A DNA stretch of 27,170 bases, taken from positions 1-27,170 of the forward strand of contig CAYTFZ010000027.1 in the NCBI GenBank assembly GCA_964437215.1, read 5' to 3'. Of this stretch, positions 1 to 7,416 are shown piece by piece (within the stretch, counting starts at the first letter, position 1; each line of letters starts with the position of its first letter). Under the pieces are notes generated by a model. The model ran no database searches. It saw nothing but the letters and a program-made list of their open reading frames with translations, and was not told the DNA's origin. The translations under genes and the position numbers were made by a program. This DNA is from JAAYAN01 sp964437215. GTDB taxonomy: Bacteria; Bacteroidota; Ignavibacteria; Ignavibacteriales; Melioribacteraceae.

Positions 1-630
1 TTAACCCTTTGTATGACACGCACAAGCTTTTCCTTTGGCTTTTTCGAACGATTCTTTTCCTTCTTTGAAAGAATAAAATGCCAGTGCGATTGCCCCGATT
101 GCATCAATGTACATAACATTAAAAACTTCGTATAACAGACTGGACGAAAGCAGAATTACAGACATATACATACAGGTTTTGGTACAATTCCCGTCTGCAA
201 TCATTGCATCGCTTTTCAGCTTTGTTCCAACATAAATTTTCGATTTCAGCAAAGCCCACATTATTAAAAGTGAAATTACCGAAATTACAATTCCCCAGAA
301 AGTCGATTCCGGCTGTTTCCCTTCAATAATATTGATTATTCCTGTTATTAAAAGAACAGCGGCAAGAATGTAAAATGAAAATCCTGTAATTTTTAGCGCG
401 TTTCTTTCAAATCTTCCGGATTCGTCAAAGCTTTTCTTTTGCCGGATAACTAAGTGCCAAATGCCTATTCCCGAAAAACATTCTGCAAAAGAATCCAGCC
501 CGAAACCGAATAGCGAAAGTGTATCATCCGAGTATCCAAGCCAAACAGCAATTACTCCTTCAGCAATATTATAGAATACAGTGAAGACAGCTAAAAATAA
601 CGCGAAATTCCAAAGTTTTTTATCGTCCAT
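1..630 (-). CDS. CDF-like cation transporter, membrane domain only
   Basis: A 209-residue integral membrane protein resembling the transmembrane part of cation diffusion facilitator (CDF) proteins. About six hydrophobic segments are visible, and the early segments carry acidic residues in a membrane context (YNIAEGV, then FGLDSFAECF), the kind of site that binds a divalent metal in the family. The usual CDF cytoplasmic C-terminal domain of about 90 residues is absent. The protein instead ends in a short Lys/Glu stretch and a CACH sequence that could bind metal. ATG at 630 is preferred over the adjacent TTG at 633 because a GAAAG element lies a suitable distance upstream. The stop codon is at the window edge, so the gene is complete. 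Substrate cannot be told from sequence. It lies 83 bases downstream of the EamA gene on the same strand. Confidence 0.7.
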   Translation of the reverse strand: MDDKKLWNFALFLAVFTVFYNIAEGVIAVWLGYSDDTLSLFGFGLDSFAECFSGIGIWHLVIRQKKSFDESGRFERNALKITGFSFYILAAVLLITGIINIIEGKQPESTFWGIVISVISLLIMWALLKSKIYVGTKLKSDAMIADGNCTKTCMYMSVILLSSSLLYEVFNVMYIDAIGAIALAFYSFKEGKESFEKAKGKACACHTKG

Positions 631-713
631 CAATATCTTTCATTAATTTTTAATAATTATTTTTTGTTTTTAACAGAAATGCAGAGTGAAAAGTGCAACT
701 TAAATTATTAAAC

Positions 714-1628
714 TTACTGATTTTTAACCGGACCGGACTTTTTTAGTTGGACTAAAACAGCGCCGGCGGCTGCGGTTAACATTCCCAAAGCTTCCTGTAA
801 CGTTATAGTTTCATCAAGAAAATACCAGGCAAGCACGGCAATTTGCATCAGCATCGTCCCGTTTAATATACTCGATTCCATTGCCGTAAGCGTGCGCAGA
901 GTATGATTCCACAAAGTAAACGCTAATGCCGTATTTATTACAGCCAGCCAAATAAGCCACAACCAGTTATTAGTGTTAATTTCAGGAAATCCGTTTAAAG
1001 AAATTCCGGAAATAAGAAGAACAACCGAACCAGTCCCCATGCTTAAAAATGTTATAATCAAGGGACTGATATCTTTCTTTTTATTAATCCTTCTTCCGGT
1101 GATTGCCGATGCGGCATTTGCCATAACTCCGGCAAGCACTATTAAAATTCCTAAAATTTTTCCTTCGGCAAGTTTAACAGGAAAAAAATAAACAATAATT
1201 CCTGCAATAAATAATACAGAACCGAGCCATTGAAGTTTTGCAGGCTTTTCGTTAAGAAAAAAAAATCCGGCAACTGCTACAATTATGGGTGTAAAATTTA
1301 AAAGCAAGCTTACTGTTACAGAAGGCAATAAGGATAAACCCAAAAACTGCGCGCCTTGAGTAAAAGCATAAAATAAAAAACCTAACAGAATAAGGCTTTT
1401 CCATTGCTGCGGATTAAGATTTGAGATTTCTTCGCGATACTTTTTTTTGAAAATTATGAAAGGGATGAAACATAAAAACGCGATTGAATATCTTAATCCT
1501 GCAAAAGTGAGCGGAGGAATACTCGCAAGTCCGTTTTTAATAATTATGAAAGAGGTTGACCACAGAAAAGTTACAAGTAAAGCCTGCAAAACAGTAAAAA
1601 AGTGAGATTGTCTATTTCCTGCGGTCAT
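714..1628 (-). CDS. EamA/DMT-family transporter
   Basis: A 304-residue protein with about ten hydrophobic segments arranged as two repeated halves, the layout of drug/metabolite transporters with two EamA domains. The first half includes the WSTSFIIIKNGL stretch and the second ends with the ALGMLTAAAGAVL helix, both typical of EamA helices. Family members export amino acids, metabolites or drugs across the inner membrane; the substrate here is unknown. The gene begins 6 bases after the stop of the epimerase gene at 1635, so the two are very likely co-transcribed. Overlapping plus-strand reading frames are shadows. Confidence 0.85.
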   Translation of the reverse strand: MTAGNRQSHFFTVLQALLVTFLWSTSFIIIKNGLASIPPLTFAGLRYSIAFLCFIPFIIFKKKYREEISNLNPQQWKSLILLGFLFYAFTQGAQFLGLSLLPSVTVSLLLNFTPIIVAVAGFFFLNEKPAKLQWLGSVLFIAGIIVYFFPVKLAEGKILGILIVLAGVMANAASAITGRRINKKKDISPLIITFLSMGTGSVVLLISGISLNGFPEINTNNWLWLIWLAVINTALAFTLWNHTLRTLTAMESSILNGTMLMQIAVLAWYFLDETITLQEALGMLTAAAGAVLVQLKKSGPVKNQ

Positions 1629-1634
1629 TAAATC

Positions 1635-2672
1635 CTAAAAAAACATTTTTGCAATTTTTAAAATTCCTTGTTTCCAGGGAACGCGGTGCGAAATTCCCGA
1701 CTGGTTTTTAAACGATTCAAGATTTTCGAGATACCATTTAAAATTACGGATTAAAGCGTCCTTGTTGGAATATTTTGGTCTGTAGCCAAGTACTTTTTCA
1801 GCTTTTTCAATTGAAACAAAAGAATCTTTTGAAGCGGTTTCGTAAACCCATTTATAAAGCGGCGAAAGTTTCAGCGCTTCCAGAAAACGCAAAGTATAAA
1901 TTATCGGGGTTTCGGGCAGCCCGACTATCTTTTTATTAAAGCCGGCATAATCCAATACAGCCTGATAATCTTCTTTCATTGTTGTAAATTCTTTTGCCCC
2001 TATGTTAAAAGTATCGTTTACAATTTTTTCATCGAGCGAAATACATAAATAAATCGATTCGCACAAATCTTCAACATCCAGCAGCTGGTAGCGGTTTTTC
2101 CCGCTCCCGATCATCGGGAAATTTTTGCCGTCCATTGCCCAATCGTATAGCAGCGCAAAAACACCAAGCCTTTCGGGACCGATAAAAGATTTCGGACGGA
2201 CAACCGGAACACACATTCCTTTTTTACGGTATCCGAAACATATTTCTTCAGCTTCAATTTTTGCAATTCCGTAAGGACCTACGCCGTCAAGTTTATCATT
2301 TTCATAAAGAGGGTGATGATCCGGAATTCCATAAACCGCCGTTGATGAAATGTGAATGAAACGTTTTACTTTTTCTTTTTCGGCTGCTTTAAGTAAATTT
2401 TTTGTACCGTCAACATCGGTAGTATGAATTTCTTCGGGGGTATATAAAGGAAGCGCTGCAGCGGTGTGAACCACAATATCAATCCCTTTCATCGAAGAAT
2501 TGACAAGTTCTTTATTGCGGATATCTCCTTTAATTATCTTTATTTTATCTTTTACGTCGGGATAATCAAAATCAACAATGTCGTACGAAACTATGTCGTA
2601 ATCTTTTTTAAGAAGGAAACGGATTAAATTGATTCCCAAAAATCCGGATCCGCCTGTAACTAAAATTTTCAT
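1635..2672 (-). CDS. NAD-dependent epimerase/dehydratase (extended SDR)
   Basis: A 345-residue extended short-chain dehydrogenase/reductase. The N-terminus has the dinucleotide-binding motif TGGSGFLG (residues 6-13) and a following acidic residue expected for NAD. The catalytic triad is visible as Thr111 in SSTAVYG, with Tyr134 and Lys138 in YGIAK. These features place it among nucleotide-sugar epimerases and 3-beta-hydroxysteroid-dehydrogenase-like enzymes, but the substrate cannot be assigned. The C-terminal region (KAEKVLGYRPKYS and on) is typical of sugar-nucleotide SDRs. It is the first gene of a minus-strand unit with the EamA transporter and is divergent from the DUF4412 gene. Confidence 0.85.
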   Translation of the reverse strand: MKILVTGGSGFLGINLIRFLLKKDYDIVSYDIVDFDYPDVKDKIKIIKGDIRNKELVNSSMKGIDIVVHTAAALPLYTPEEIHTTDVDGTKNLLKAAEKEKVKRFIHISSTAVYGIPDHHPLYENDKLDGVGPYGIAKIEAEEICFGYRKKGMCVPVVRPKSFIGPERLGVFALLYDWAMDGKNFPMIGSGKNRYQLLDVEDLCESIYLCISLDEKIVNDTFNIGAKEFTTMKEDYQAVLDYAGFNKKIVGLPETPIIYTLRFLEALKLSPLYKWVYETASKDSFVSIEKAEKVLGYRPKYSNKDALIRNFKWYLENLESFKNQSGISHRVPWKQGILKIAKMFF

Positions 2673-2699
2673 ATTCCACTCTCAAATAAATTTAATGGG

Positions 2700-2707
2700 C
2701 AAATCTA
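2700..2707 (-). promoter_or_regulatory. possible -7 element (TAGATTTG) for the epimerase gene
   Basis: On the minus strand this octamer matches the Bacteroidetes-type TAnnTTTG element and lies about 28 bases upstream of the ATG at 2672. No matching -33 element is seen at the usual distance. In DNA this AT-rich such octamers occur by chance, so this is only a candidate. Confidence 0.2.
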
Positions 2708-2806
2708 CAAAAAATCATAAAAATTTAATGAATTTCCGAAGACTTTTCCTAAAAAGTGTTTTTAAGATTTGTATATTTAGGCAGCAAATAAATCAACGAG
2801 GAATTT

Positions 2807-3478
2807 ATGAAAAACGTAAAAAGTATATCAGCAATTTCAACTTTAATTTTTTTTATTGCCTTATTTAGCGGTAATTATATTTTCGGGCAAAAAACATTTG
2901 AAGGCAAAATTAAATATAAACTTACCGGAGGCGGAAAAACTGCCGTGATGGATTATTTTACAAAAGGGAAAAATATACGGTTAGAGGTAAATGATGTAGA
3001 AAAAGTTGTTATGATTATGAAAGGGAAAGATATTCTTATTTTGATGCCGAGCCAGAAAATGTATATGAAATTCCCTTCGGATATGATGAGCAAAAAAGGA
3101 AATAATACTGACGACAAAGAATTTTCTCCGGAGGACTTGCCGAAATTTAAGACTGGTAAAAGCAAAAAGATAAACGGTTATAATTGCGATCAGTACATAA
3201 TTACAGATGAAAATAATACTGTTGAACTTTGGGCAACCAAAGAGCTTGGCAATTTCTTTTTTCTTGAAGCTCCCGATGGCGGAGAGAAAAGCATTCAGTC
3301 CGCTTTTAATAATATGGGATTTGTACCTATGATAATTATAAGCAAAAATAAAGCAGGCAAAGAAGAAATGAAAATGGAAGCTACGGAAATTAAAAAGATG
3401 AGCATAGAAAACAGTATGTTTGATGTTCCGGGCAATTATAAAGAATTTGATATGAAGAATATGTTTAATCAGGAATAA
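2807..3478 (+). CDS. secreted DUF4412-like protein
   Basis: A 223-residue protein with a clear export signal: Lys near the start, a hydrophobic stretch at about residues 7-24, then a likely cleavage site near YIFGQ. The mature part is a beta-rich pattern with MDYFTKGKNIRLE, KINGYNCDQY and VELWATKELG, which resembles DUF4412 proteins; many members of that group look like periplasmic or outer-membrane lipid-binding folds, but no function is established. The start ATG is preceded by GAGGA. The next gene, purU, starts one base after this stop codon. Family assignment is by recall of the motif pattern and is moderate. Confidence 0.7.
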   Translation: MKNVKSISAISTLIFFIALFSGNYIFGQKTFEGKIKYKLTGGGKTAVMDYFTKGKNIRLEVNDVEKVVMIMKGKDILILMPSQKMYMKFPSDMMSKKGNNTDDKEFSPEDLPKFKTGKSKKINGYNCDQYIITDENNTVELWATKELGNFFFLEAPDGGEKSIQSAFNNMGFVPMIIISKNKAGKEEMKMEATEIKKMSIENSMFDVPGNYKEFDMKNMFNQE

Positions 3479-3479
3479 A

Positions 3480-4352
3480 ATGGCAAAGGATAAAAATTCG
3501 GAATCGGCTATACTGCTGATTCATTGCGAAGATAAAAGAGGAATTGTTGCATCTGTTTCGGAATTTATTAATAAAAATGACGGTAACATTATTTTTTTAG
3601 ACCAGCATGTAGATTATGAAAAAAATATTTTCTTTATGCGTGTGGAATGGGAAATAGCAGATTTCAGGATTCCGAAGGAAAAGATAGGCGAGTATTTCCA
3701 GATTTTAATAGGTAATAATTTCAATATGAAATGGGATTTGCACTTTTCGGATGAAAAAATTAAAATGGCAATTTTTGTTTCGAAGCAGCCTCATTGTCTT
3801 TACGATATTCTTTCGCGCTATTCTTCGGGCGAATGGAAAAATGCAGAAATTCCGCTTATTATAAGCAATCATCCCGATATGGGTGATTTTGCCGGAAAAT
3901 ATGGAATAGATTTTCATCATTTCCCGGTAAGCGCCGAAAATAAAATCCGGCAGGAAAAAGCCGAACTGAATATTTTAAAAGAATACGGGGTAAATCTGGT
4001 TGTTCTTGCAAGGTATATGCAGGTAGTTTCAGCTGATTTTATTAACGAATTCCAAAATAAAATAATAAATATACATCACTCATTTCTGCCGGCATTTCCG
4101 GGAGCCAAGCCGTATCACTCTGCTTACGAAAGAGGCGTAAAAATTATAGGAGCTACAAGTCATTACGTTACAAGCGAGCTGGATGCCGGTCCAATAATTG
4201 AGCAGGATGTATGCCGCGTAAGTCATAAAGATTCAATAAAAGATATGGTCAGGAAAGGCCGTGATTTGGAAAATGTTGTACTTTCCAGAGCAATTTGGGC
4301 ACATTTAAACAGAAAAGTGCTTGCTTACGAAAACAGAACTGTTGTTTTTTAG
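3480..4352 (+). CDS. purU: formyltetrahydrofolate deformylase
   Basis: A 290-residue enzyme that hydrolyses 10-formyl-tetrahydrofolate to formate and tetrahydrofolate, balancing one-carbon pools. Residues 10-85 form an ACT-type domain (LLIHCEDKRGIVASVSEFI). The rest is a formyl-transferase fold with catalytic residues Asn197, His199 and Asp235 within NIHHSFLPAFPGAKP, GATSHYV and LDAGPI. Length matches the family. The ATG sits one base after the stop of the upstream DUF4412 gene, with AGGA overlapping that gene's end, so translation is probably coupled. No other purine or glycine-cleavage genes are nearby. Confidence 0.93.
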   Translation: MAKDKNSESAILLIHCEDKRGIVASVSEFINKNDGNIIFLDQHVDYEKNIFFMRVEWEIADFRIPKEKIGEYFQILIGNNFNMKWDLHFSDEKIKMAIFVSKQPHCLYDILSRYSSGEWKNAEIPLIISNHPDMGDFAGKYGIDFHHFPVSAENKIRQEKAELNILKEYGVNLVVLARYMQVVSADFINEFQNKIINIHHSFLPAFPGAKPYHSAYERGVKIIGATSHYVTSELDAGPIIEQDVCRVSHKDSIKDMVRKGRDLENVVLSRAIWAHLNRKVLAYENRTVVF

Positions 4353-4413
4353 ACTTTAATTTTGCTATATGATTTTGTAATGTTAATTTTTAATTTTAAG
4401 GAAAACCTATAAG

Positions 4414-5418
4414 GTGGAAAACATATTAAAATTACGAGAATCTGCCGATTTCCTTTATAAATATTCGCACTACGATGAAGCCTATTATGTTTATAATCAG
4501 GTAAATTACAGAATTTGGTTTGCACTGGGATTTATTCTGACTGAAATAAATAAATTTTCCTCAACTTTTTTTTCGGCAAGTTTTAAAACATCACTCGATT
4601 TTAAGAATGAATTCAGTGTGAAATCAGCCGAATCGGTTTTCCGTAAATGGTTTGATCTCGATCTCGATCAGGTTTGGAATGAATTGCTGTTTACAACTTA
4701 TTACGAAATTCAATGCATTAACAATTCAGATTTACTTACATCTCAAATACCTCAGCAAAAAGTTATAGAAAAATTTTTGATAGTATATTTTCTTATAAAC
4801 AATGCTCAGGAAAAATGGGTAAATAATTTATTAAGAGTATTTACGCCTGTAATGAAGGAGTATAAGCTTGAAAAATTAAGAGTTAACTTGGCGGAACGCG
4901 ATGTTCAGAAATCGTTGATTGACCAGGCCGGAATAGTAAAAAAAACTGATTGGGAACAGCTGAATATTGATTTGCTTGAATACTTGAACAGAATAAAGGA
5001 AATTCATTCAAAATTCTACACAGATTTTTCGGCTGTTGCAGGTTTTTATCGGAAAAGAACCGAAAAAAAAGCCGGCAGTTCGGAAGAAAGGACGAATCAG
5101 AATTATGAAAAATACGAACGCTACGAAAAATATGAGAAATACGAAAAATACGAGCGTTATGATAATAATCAGCAGAAAAAAGAATTTAATCCGAAAAATG
5201 CTACAGAATTTGAAAAAGAAAATTATTACGGAAAAATTTTGGGTTTGCAGGGAAAACTTACCAGACTTCAGATAAGAAAAAAATTTTTAGAGCTGGTTTC
5301 AAAATATCACCCCGATAAAGTGAACGATTTAGGGGAAGAATTCATTGTAATGGCCGAAGAAAAGACTCGGCAAATCATTGAAGCATACGACTGGATAAAA
5401 AACAAATACGGAATCTGA
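4414..5418 (+). CDS. C-terminal J-domain protein with (K/R)YE repeat
   Basis: A 334-residue protein with three parts. Residues 1 to about 215 are mostly helical, aromatic-rich and not recognised. Residues 230-250 are a tripeptide repeat, (N/K/R)YE in seven copies. Residues about 271-334 form a J domain with the HPD motif at 299-301, which in this family stimulates the ATPase of DnaK/Hsp70. A J domain at the C-terminus, without the Gly/Phe or zinc regions of DnaJ, marks it as a specialised (type III) co-chaperone; the N-terminal region may choose the client or location. The start is GTG, with AAGGA about 11 bases upstream. It lies between purU and the rplM promoter. Confidence 0.8.
   Translation: MENILKLRESADFLYKYSHYDEAYYVYNQVNYRIWFALGFILTEINKFSSTFFSASFKTSLDFKNEFSVKSAESVFRKWFDLDLDQVWNELLFTTYYEIQCINNSDLLTSQIPQQKVIEKFLIVYFLINNAQEKWVNNLLRVFTPVMKEYKLEKLRVNLAERDVQKSLIDQAGIVKKTDWEQLNIDLLEYLNRIKEIHSKFYTDFSAVAGFYRKRTEKKAGSSEERTNQNYEKYERYEKYEKYEKYERYDNNQQKKEFNPKNATEFEKENYYGKILGLQGKLTRLQIRKKFLELVSKYHPDKVNDLGEEFIVMAEEKTRQIIEAYDWIKNKYGI
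5101..5163 (+). repeat. 9-bp coding repeat, seven (N/K/R)YE units
   Basis: Seven consecutive 9-base units encode NYE, KYE, RYE, KYE, KYE, KYE and RYD. The units differ at synonymous positions (TAT/TAC, GAA/GAG), so the repeat is conserved better in protein than in DNA. Confidence 0.9.
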
Positions 5419-5461
5419 ATCAATATTCCGGTAATACATAAAAAAAATCTTATCGATAATC

Positions 5462-5492
5462 TTGACTTTTTGAAGATATAAAAATATATTTG
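5462..5492 (+). promoter_or_regulatory. promoter of the rplM-rpsI unit
   Basis: TTGACT at 5462-5467 is followed after 17 bases by TATATT at 5485-5490, close to the sigma-70 consensus. The downstream box read as TATATTTG (5485-5492) also matches the Bacteroidetes-type TAnnTTTG element. It lies about 50 bases upstream of the rplM start, just after the J-domain gene. Not experimentally shown. Confidence 0.55.
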
Positions 5493-5538
5493 TGCTCTTT
5501 GTGAAATAAAAATTGTTGTATTCCGGGAGGAAAATAAA

Positions 5539-5979
5539 TTGAAGCAAGAAAAAATGACTAGGTTTATAAGAACCGAAGATGTTGATAAGAAATGGTATGT
5601 GATTGATGCGGAAGATAAGGTTCTTGGAAGATTGGCAGCAAAAGCAGCCAGAATTATCAGAGGCAAAGAAAAGCCTTTATTTACACCGAATATGGATACA
5701 GGCGACTTTGTAATTGTAATTAATGCAGACAAAGTTAAAATGACCGGTAAAAGAGAATTACAAAAAACATATTTCTCTCACTCAGGTTATCCCGGCGGTG
5801 TAAGAATCAGAACTTTTCAGGAAATGAAAGAAAAAAATCCAGCTTTCATTATTGAAAATGCTGTAAAAGGTATGCTGCCAAAAAACAGATTAGGAAAAAA
5901 GATTATTAAACATTTAAAAGTTTATGCCGGAACTGAGCATCCTCATAAGGCACAGAAACCGGAAACAATAAGTATATAA
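5539..5979 (+). CDS. rplM: 50S ribosomal protein L13 (uL13)
   Basis: A 146-residue ribosomal protein of the large subunit, of normal family length, with the conserved WYVIDAEDKVLGRLA start region, the HSGYPGG segment and the VKGMLPKNRLG segment. The start chosen is TTG at 5539 because a strong GGGAGGA lies at 5525-5531, about 7 bases upstream. The first in-frame ATG (5554) would be more than 20 bases from that site. rpsI follows after 11 bases, the usual bacterial pairing. A promoter lies directly upstream. Confidence 0.96.
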   Translation: MKQEKMTRFIRTEDVDKKWYVIDAEDKVLGRLAAKAARIIRGKEKPLFTPNMDTGDFVIVINADKVKMTGKRELQKTYFSHSGYPGGVRIRTFQEMKEKNPAFIIENAVKGMLPKNRLGKKIIKHLKVYAGTEHPHKAQKPETISI

Positions 5980-5990
5980 TGGAGCAATGA

Positions 5991-6377
5991 ATGGCAGATA
6001 GAATTTATGTAGGCAGAAGAAAGACCTCTGTTGCAAGAGTATATTTAAGAAATGGAAATGGAAAAGTTACAGTTGGCAAGAAAGCTTTCGATGTTGTTTT
6101 TCCTATTGATTTTATCAGAGAAGATATTCTCAGACCGCTTCAACTTACAGATACTTTAGGTAAATATGACGTTTATGCTAATGTTGTCGGCGGCGGATCG
6201 AGCAGTCAGGCAGAAGCAATAAGACTTGGAATTGCCCGTGCTTTAATAGAAATCAATCCTGATTTCAGAAGCACATTGAAGACAGAAGGATTGCTGAGAA
6301 GAGATCCGAGAATGGTTGAAAGAAAGAAATACGGAAGACCGAAAGCTCGTAAGAGATTCCAATTTTCGAAGAGATAA
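5991..6377 (+). CDS. rpsI: 30S ribosomal protein S9 (uS9)
   Basis: A 128-residue small-subunit protein with the RRKTSVARVYL start, the VGGGSSSQAEAIRLGIARAL core and the canonical C-terminal SKR, which reaches the P-site tRNA in ribosomes. Length is typical. GGAG lies 6 bases before the ATG. It follows rplM closely and is most likely co-transcribed with it. About 110 bases separate it from rpsB, and that gap holds a structured RNA. Confidence 0.96.
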   Translation: MADRIYVGRRKTSVARVYLRNGNGKVTVGKKAFDVVFPIDFIREDILRPLQLTDTLGKYDVYANVVGGGSSSQAEAIRLGIARALIEINPDFRSTLKTEGLLRRDPRMVERKKYGRPKARKRFQFSKR

Positions 6378-6386
6378 TTTTTTAAT

Positions 6387-6392
6387 TATAAT
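6387..6392 (+). promoter_or_regulatory. possible -10 box (TATAAT) before the rpsB leader
   Basis: A perfect TATAAT lies just after the rpsI stop. A start point about 7 bases downstream (around 6399) would place the 5' end shortly before the leader fold at 6406. The -35 region is poor (TTTCGA at 6364-6369 with a 17-base spacer), so read-through from the rplM promoter is equally possible. Confidence 0.3.
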
Positions 6393-6405
6393 AAACAATA
6401 ATTCA

Positions 6406-6469
6406 TACTTTCCGACCGGCTGCCTGTGTCCTAACTAAAATAGGATGTGAAGCCGGGAGGACGAAAGTA
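6406..6469 (+). promoter_or_regulatory. structured 5' leader RNA of rpsB-tsf (candidate autoregulatory element)
   Basis: The 64 bases upstream of the rpsB ribosome-binding site fold into one long hairpin by direct inspection. An outer helix pairs TACTTT (6406-6411) with AAAGTA (6464-6469), continues through CC/GG (6412-6413 with 6459-6460) past a 3-base bulge ACG, then a tandem G-A/G-A step (6414-6415 with 6457-6458). A 6-bp GC-rich helix follows, CCGGCT (6416-6421) with AGCCGG (6451-6456). After an asymmetric internal loop (7 and 5 bases) a 5-bp tip helix pairs TCCTA (6429-6433) with TAGGA (6441-6445) around loop ACTAAAA. There is no U-run after it, so it is not a terminator. S2 represses rpsB-tsf through the leader in E. 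coli; a similar role here is inferred. Confidence 0.7.
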
Positions 6470-6488
6470 GAAGAAAAACAGGAGATTT

Positions 6489-7382
6489 ATGGCAAAAGTA
6501 GATTTAACACAGCTTATTGAAGCTGGTGCGCACTTTGGGCATCTTACCCGCAGATGGAATCCTAAAATGAAAAAGTATATTTTCATGGAAAAAAACGGGA
6601 TTCACATTATTGATCTTAAAAAAACACAAATAGCGCTTGAAGAAGCAGCTCAAAAAATGTATGATGTTGTAGCGTCAGGTAAAAAAATTCTTTATGTCGG
6701 TACTAAAAAACAGGCAAAAAGCACAATTGCTTCTGAAGCAGCACGTGGCGAAATGAACTGGGTAAGCGAAAGATGGCTTGGAGGAATGCTAACTAACTTT
6801 TCGACAATTCGTAAAAGTATAAAAAGACTTCAAACAATTGATAAAATGGAAACAGACGGTACTTTCGAAAAGATAACAAAGAAAGAAAGACTGATTCACA
6901 GCAGAGAACGCGATAAGCTCAGAAAAATATTAAACGGTGTTGAAACAATGCAAAAACTTCCGGGCGCTATTTTTGTAGTTGATATTAAAAAAGAATCAAT
7001 TGCAATACAGGAAGCTCACAGACTGAACATTCCTATCTTTGCAATTGTTGATACAAATTGCGACCCTGATGAAGTAGATTACTGTATTCCGGCAAACGAC
7101 GATGCAGTGAAAACAATTGAAATAATTACAAAAACACTTACCGATGCAGCTGCTGAAGGCAACATTAAAGCAAAAGAATTAAGAGCAGAAGAAGACGCTG
7201 AAAAAGAAAAACAGAAAAAGCAAAAAGATGAAATAACAACAGACGATAAAGGTAAAAAAGTTCGTGTAAGAAAATTTAAATCCGACGAAAAAAAACCTTT
7301 TAAGGCTAAAAACAGCGAATCTGATGAAACAACAACAGAAAATGAAGCCACAGAAACTGCTGAAGAAAAAGCTGCTGAATAA
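6489..7382 (+). CDS. rpsB: 30S ribosomal protein S2 (uS2) with charged C-terminal tail
   Basis: A 297-residue small-subunit protein. Residues 1 to about 228 match S2, with LIEAGAHFGHLTRRWNPKMK near the start, RWLGGMLTNF, and PIFAIVDTNCDPDEVDYCIPANDDA. S2 is commonly 225-260 residues long; the extra C-terminal part here (about 65 residues) is rich in Lys, Glu, Asp and Thr and looks disordered. GGAG at 6481-6484 precedes the ATG. A folded RNA leader lies just upstream, and tsf follows after 34 bases. Confidence 0.95.
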   Translation: MAKVDLTQLIEAGAHFGHLTRRWNPKMKKYIFMEKNGIHIIDLKKTQIALEEAAQKMYDVVASGKKILYVGTKKQAKSTIASEAARGEMNWVSERWLGGMLTNFSTIRKSIKRLQTIDKMETDGTFEKITKKERLIHSRERDKLRKILNGVETMQKLPGAIFVVDIKKESIAIQEAHRLNIPIFAIVDTNCDPDEVDYCIPANDDAVKTIEIITKTLTDAAAEGNIKAKELRAEEDAEKEKQKKQKDEITTDDKGKKVRVRKFKSDEKKPFKAKNSESDETTTENEATETAEEKAAE

Positions 7383-7416
7383 TAAAATTAAAATTGAAAA
7401 AATTGAAGGTAGATAA

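Noticed and set aside
4357..4364. TAATTTTG as a promoter element for the J-domain gene
   Set aside because: It matches TAnnTTTG but has no -33 element at a suitable distance; such octamers are expected by chance in DNA this AT-rich.
5101..5163. Tandem repeat as a possible CRISPR or minisatellite
   Set aside because: The units are 9 bases, contiguous, in frame with the J-domain gene and without spacers.
6406..6469. The rpsB leader hairpin as an rpsI terminator
   Set aside because: No U-run follows the stem, and the sequence continues straight into the rpsB ribosome-binding site.
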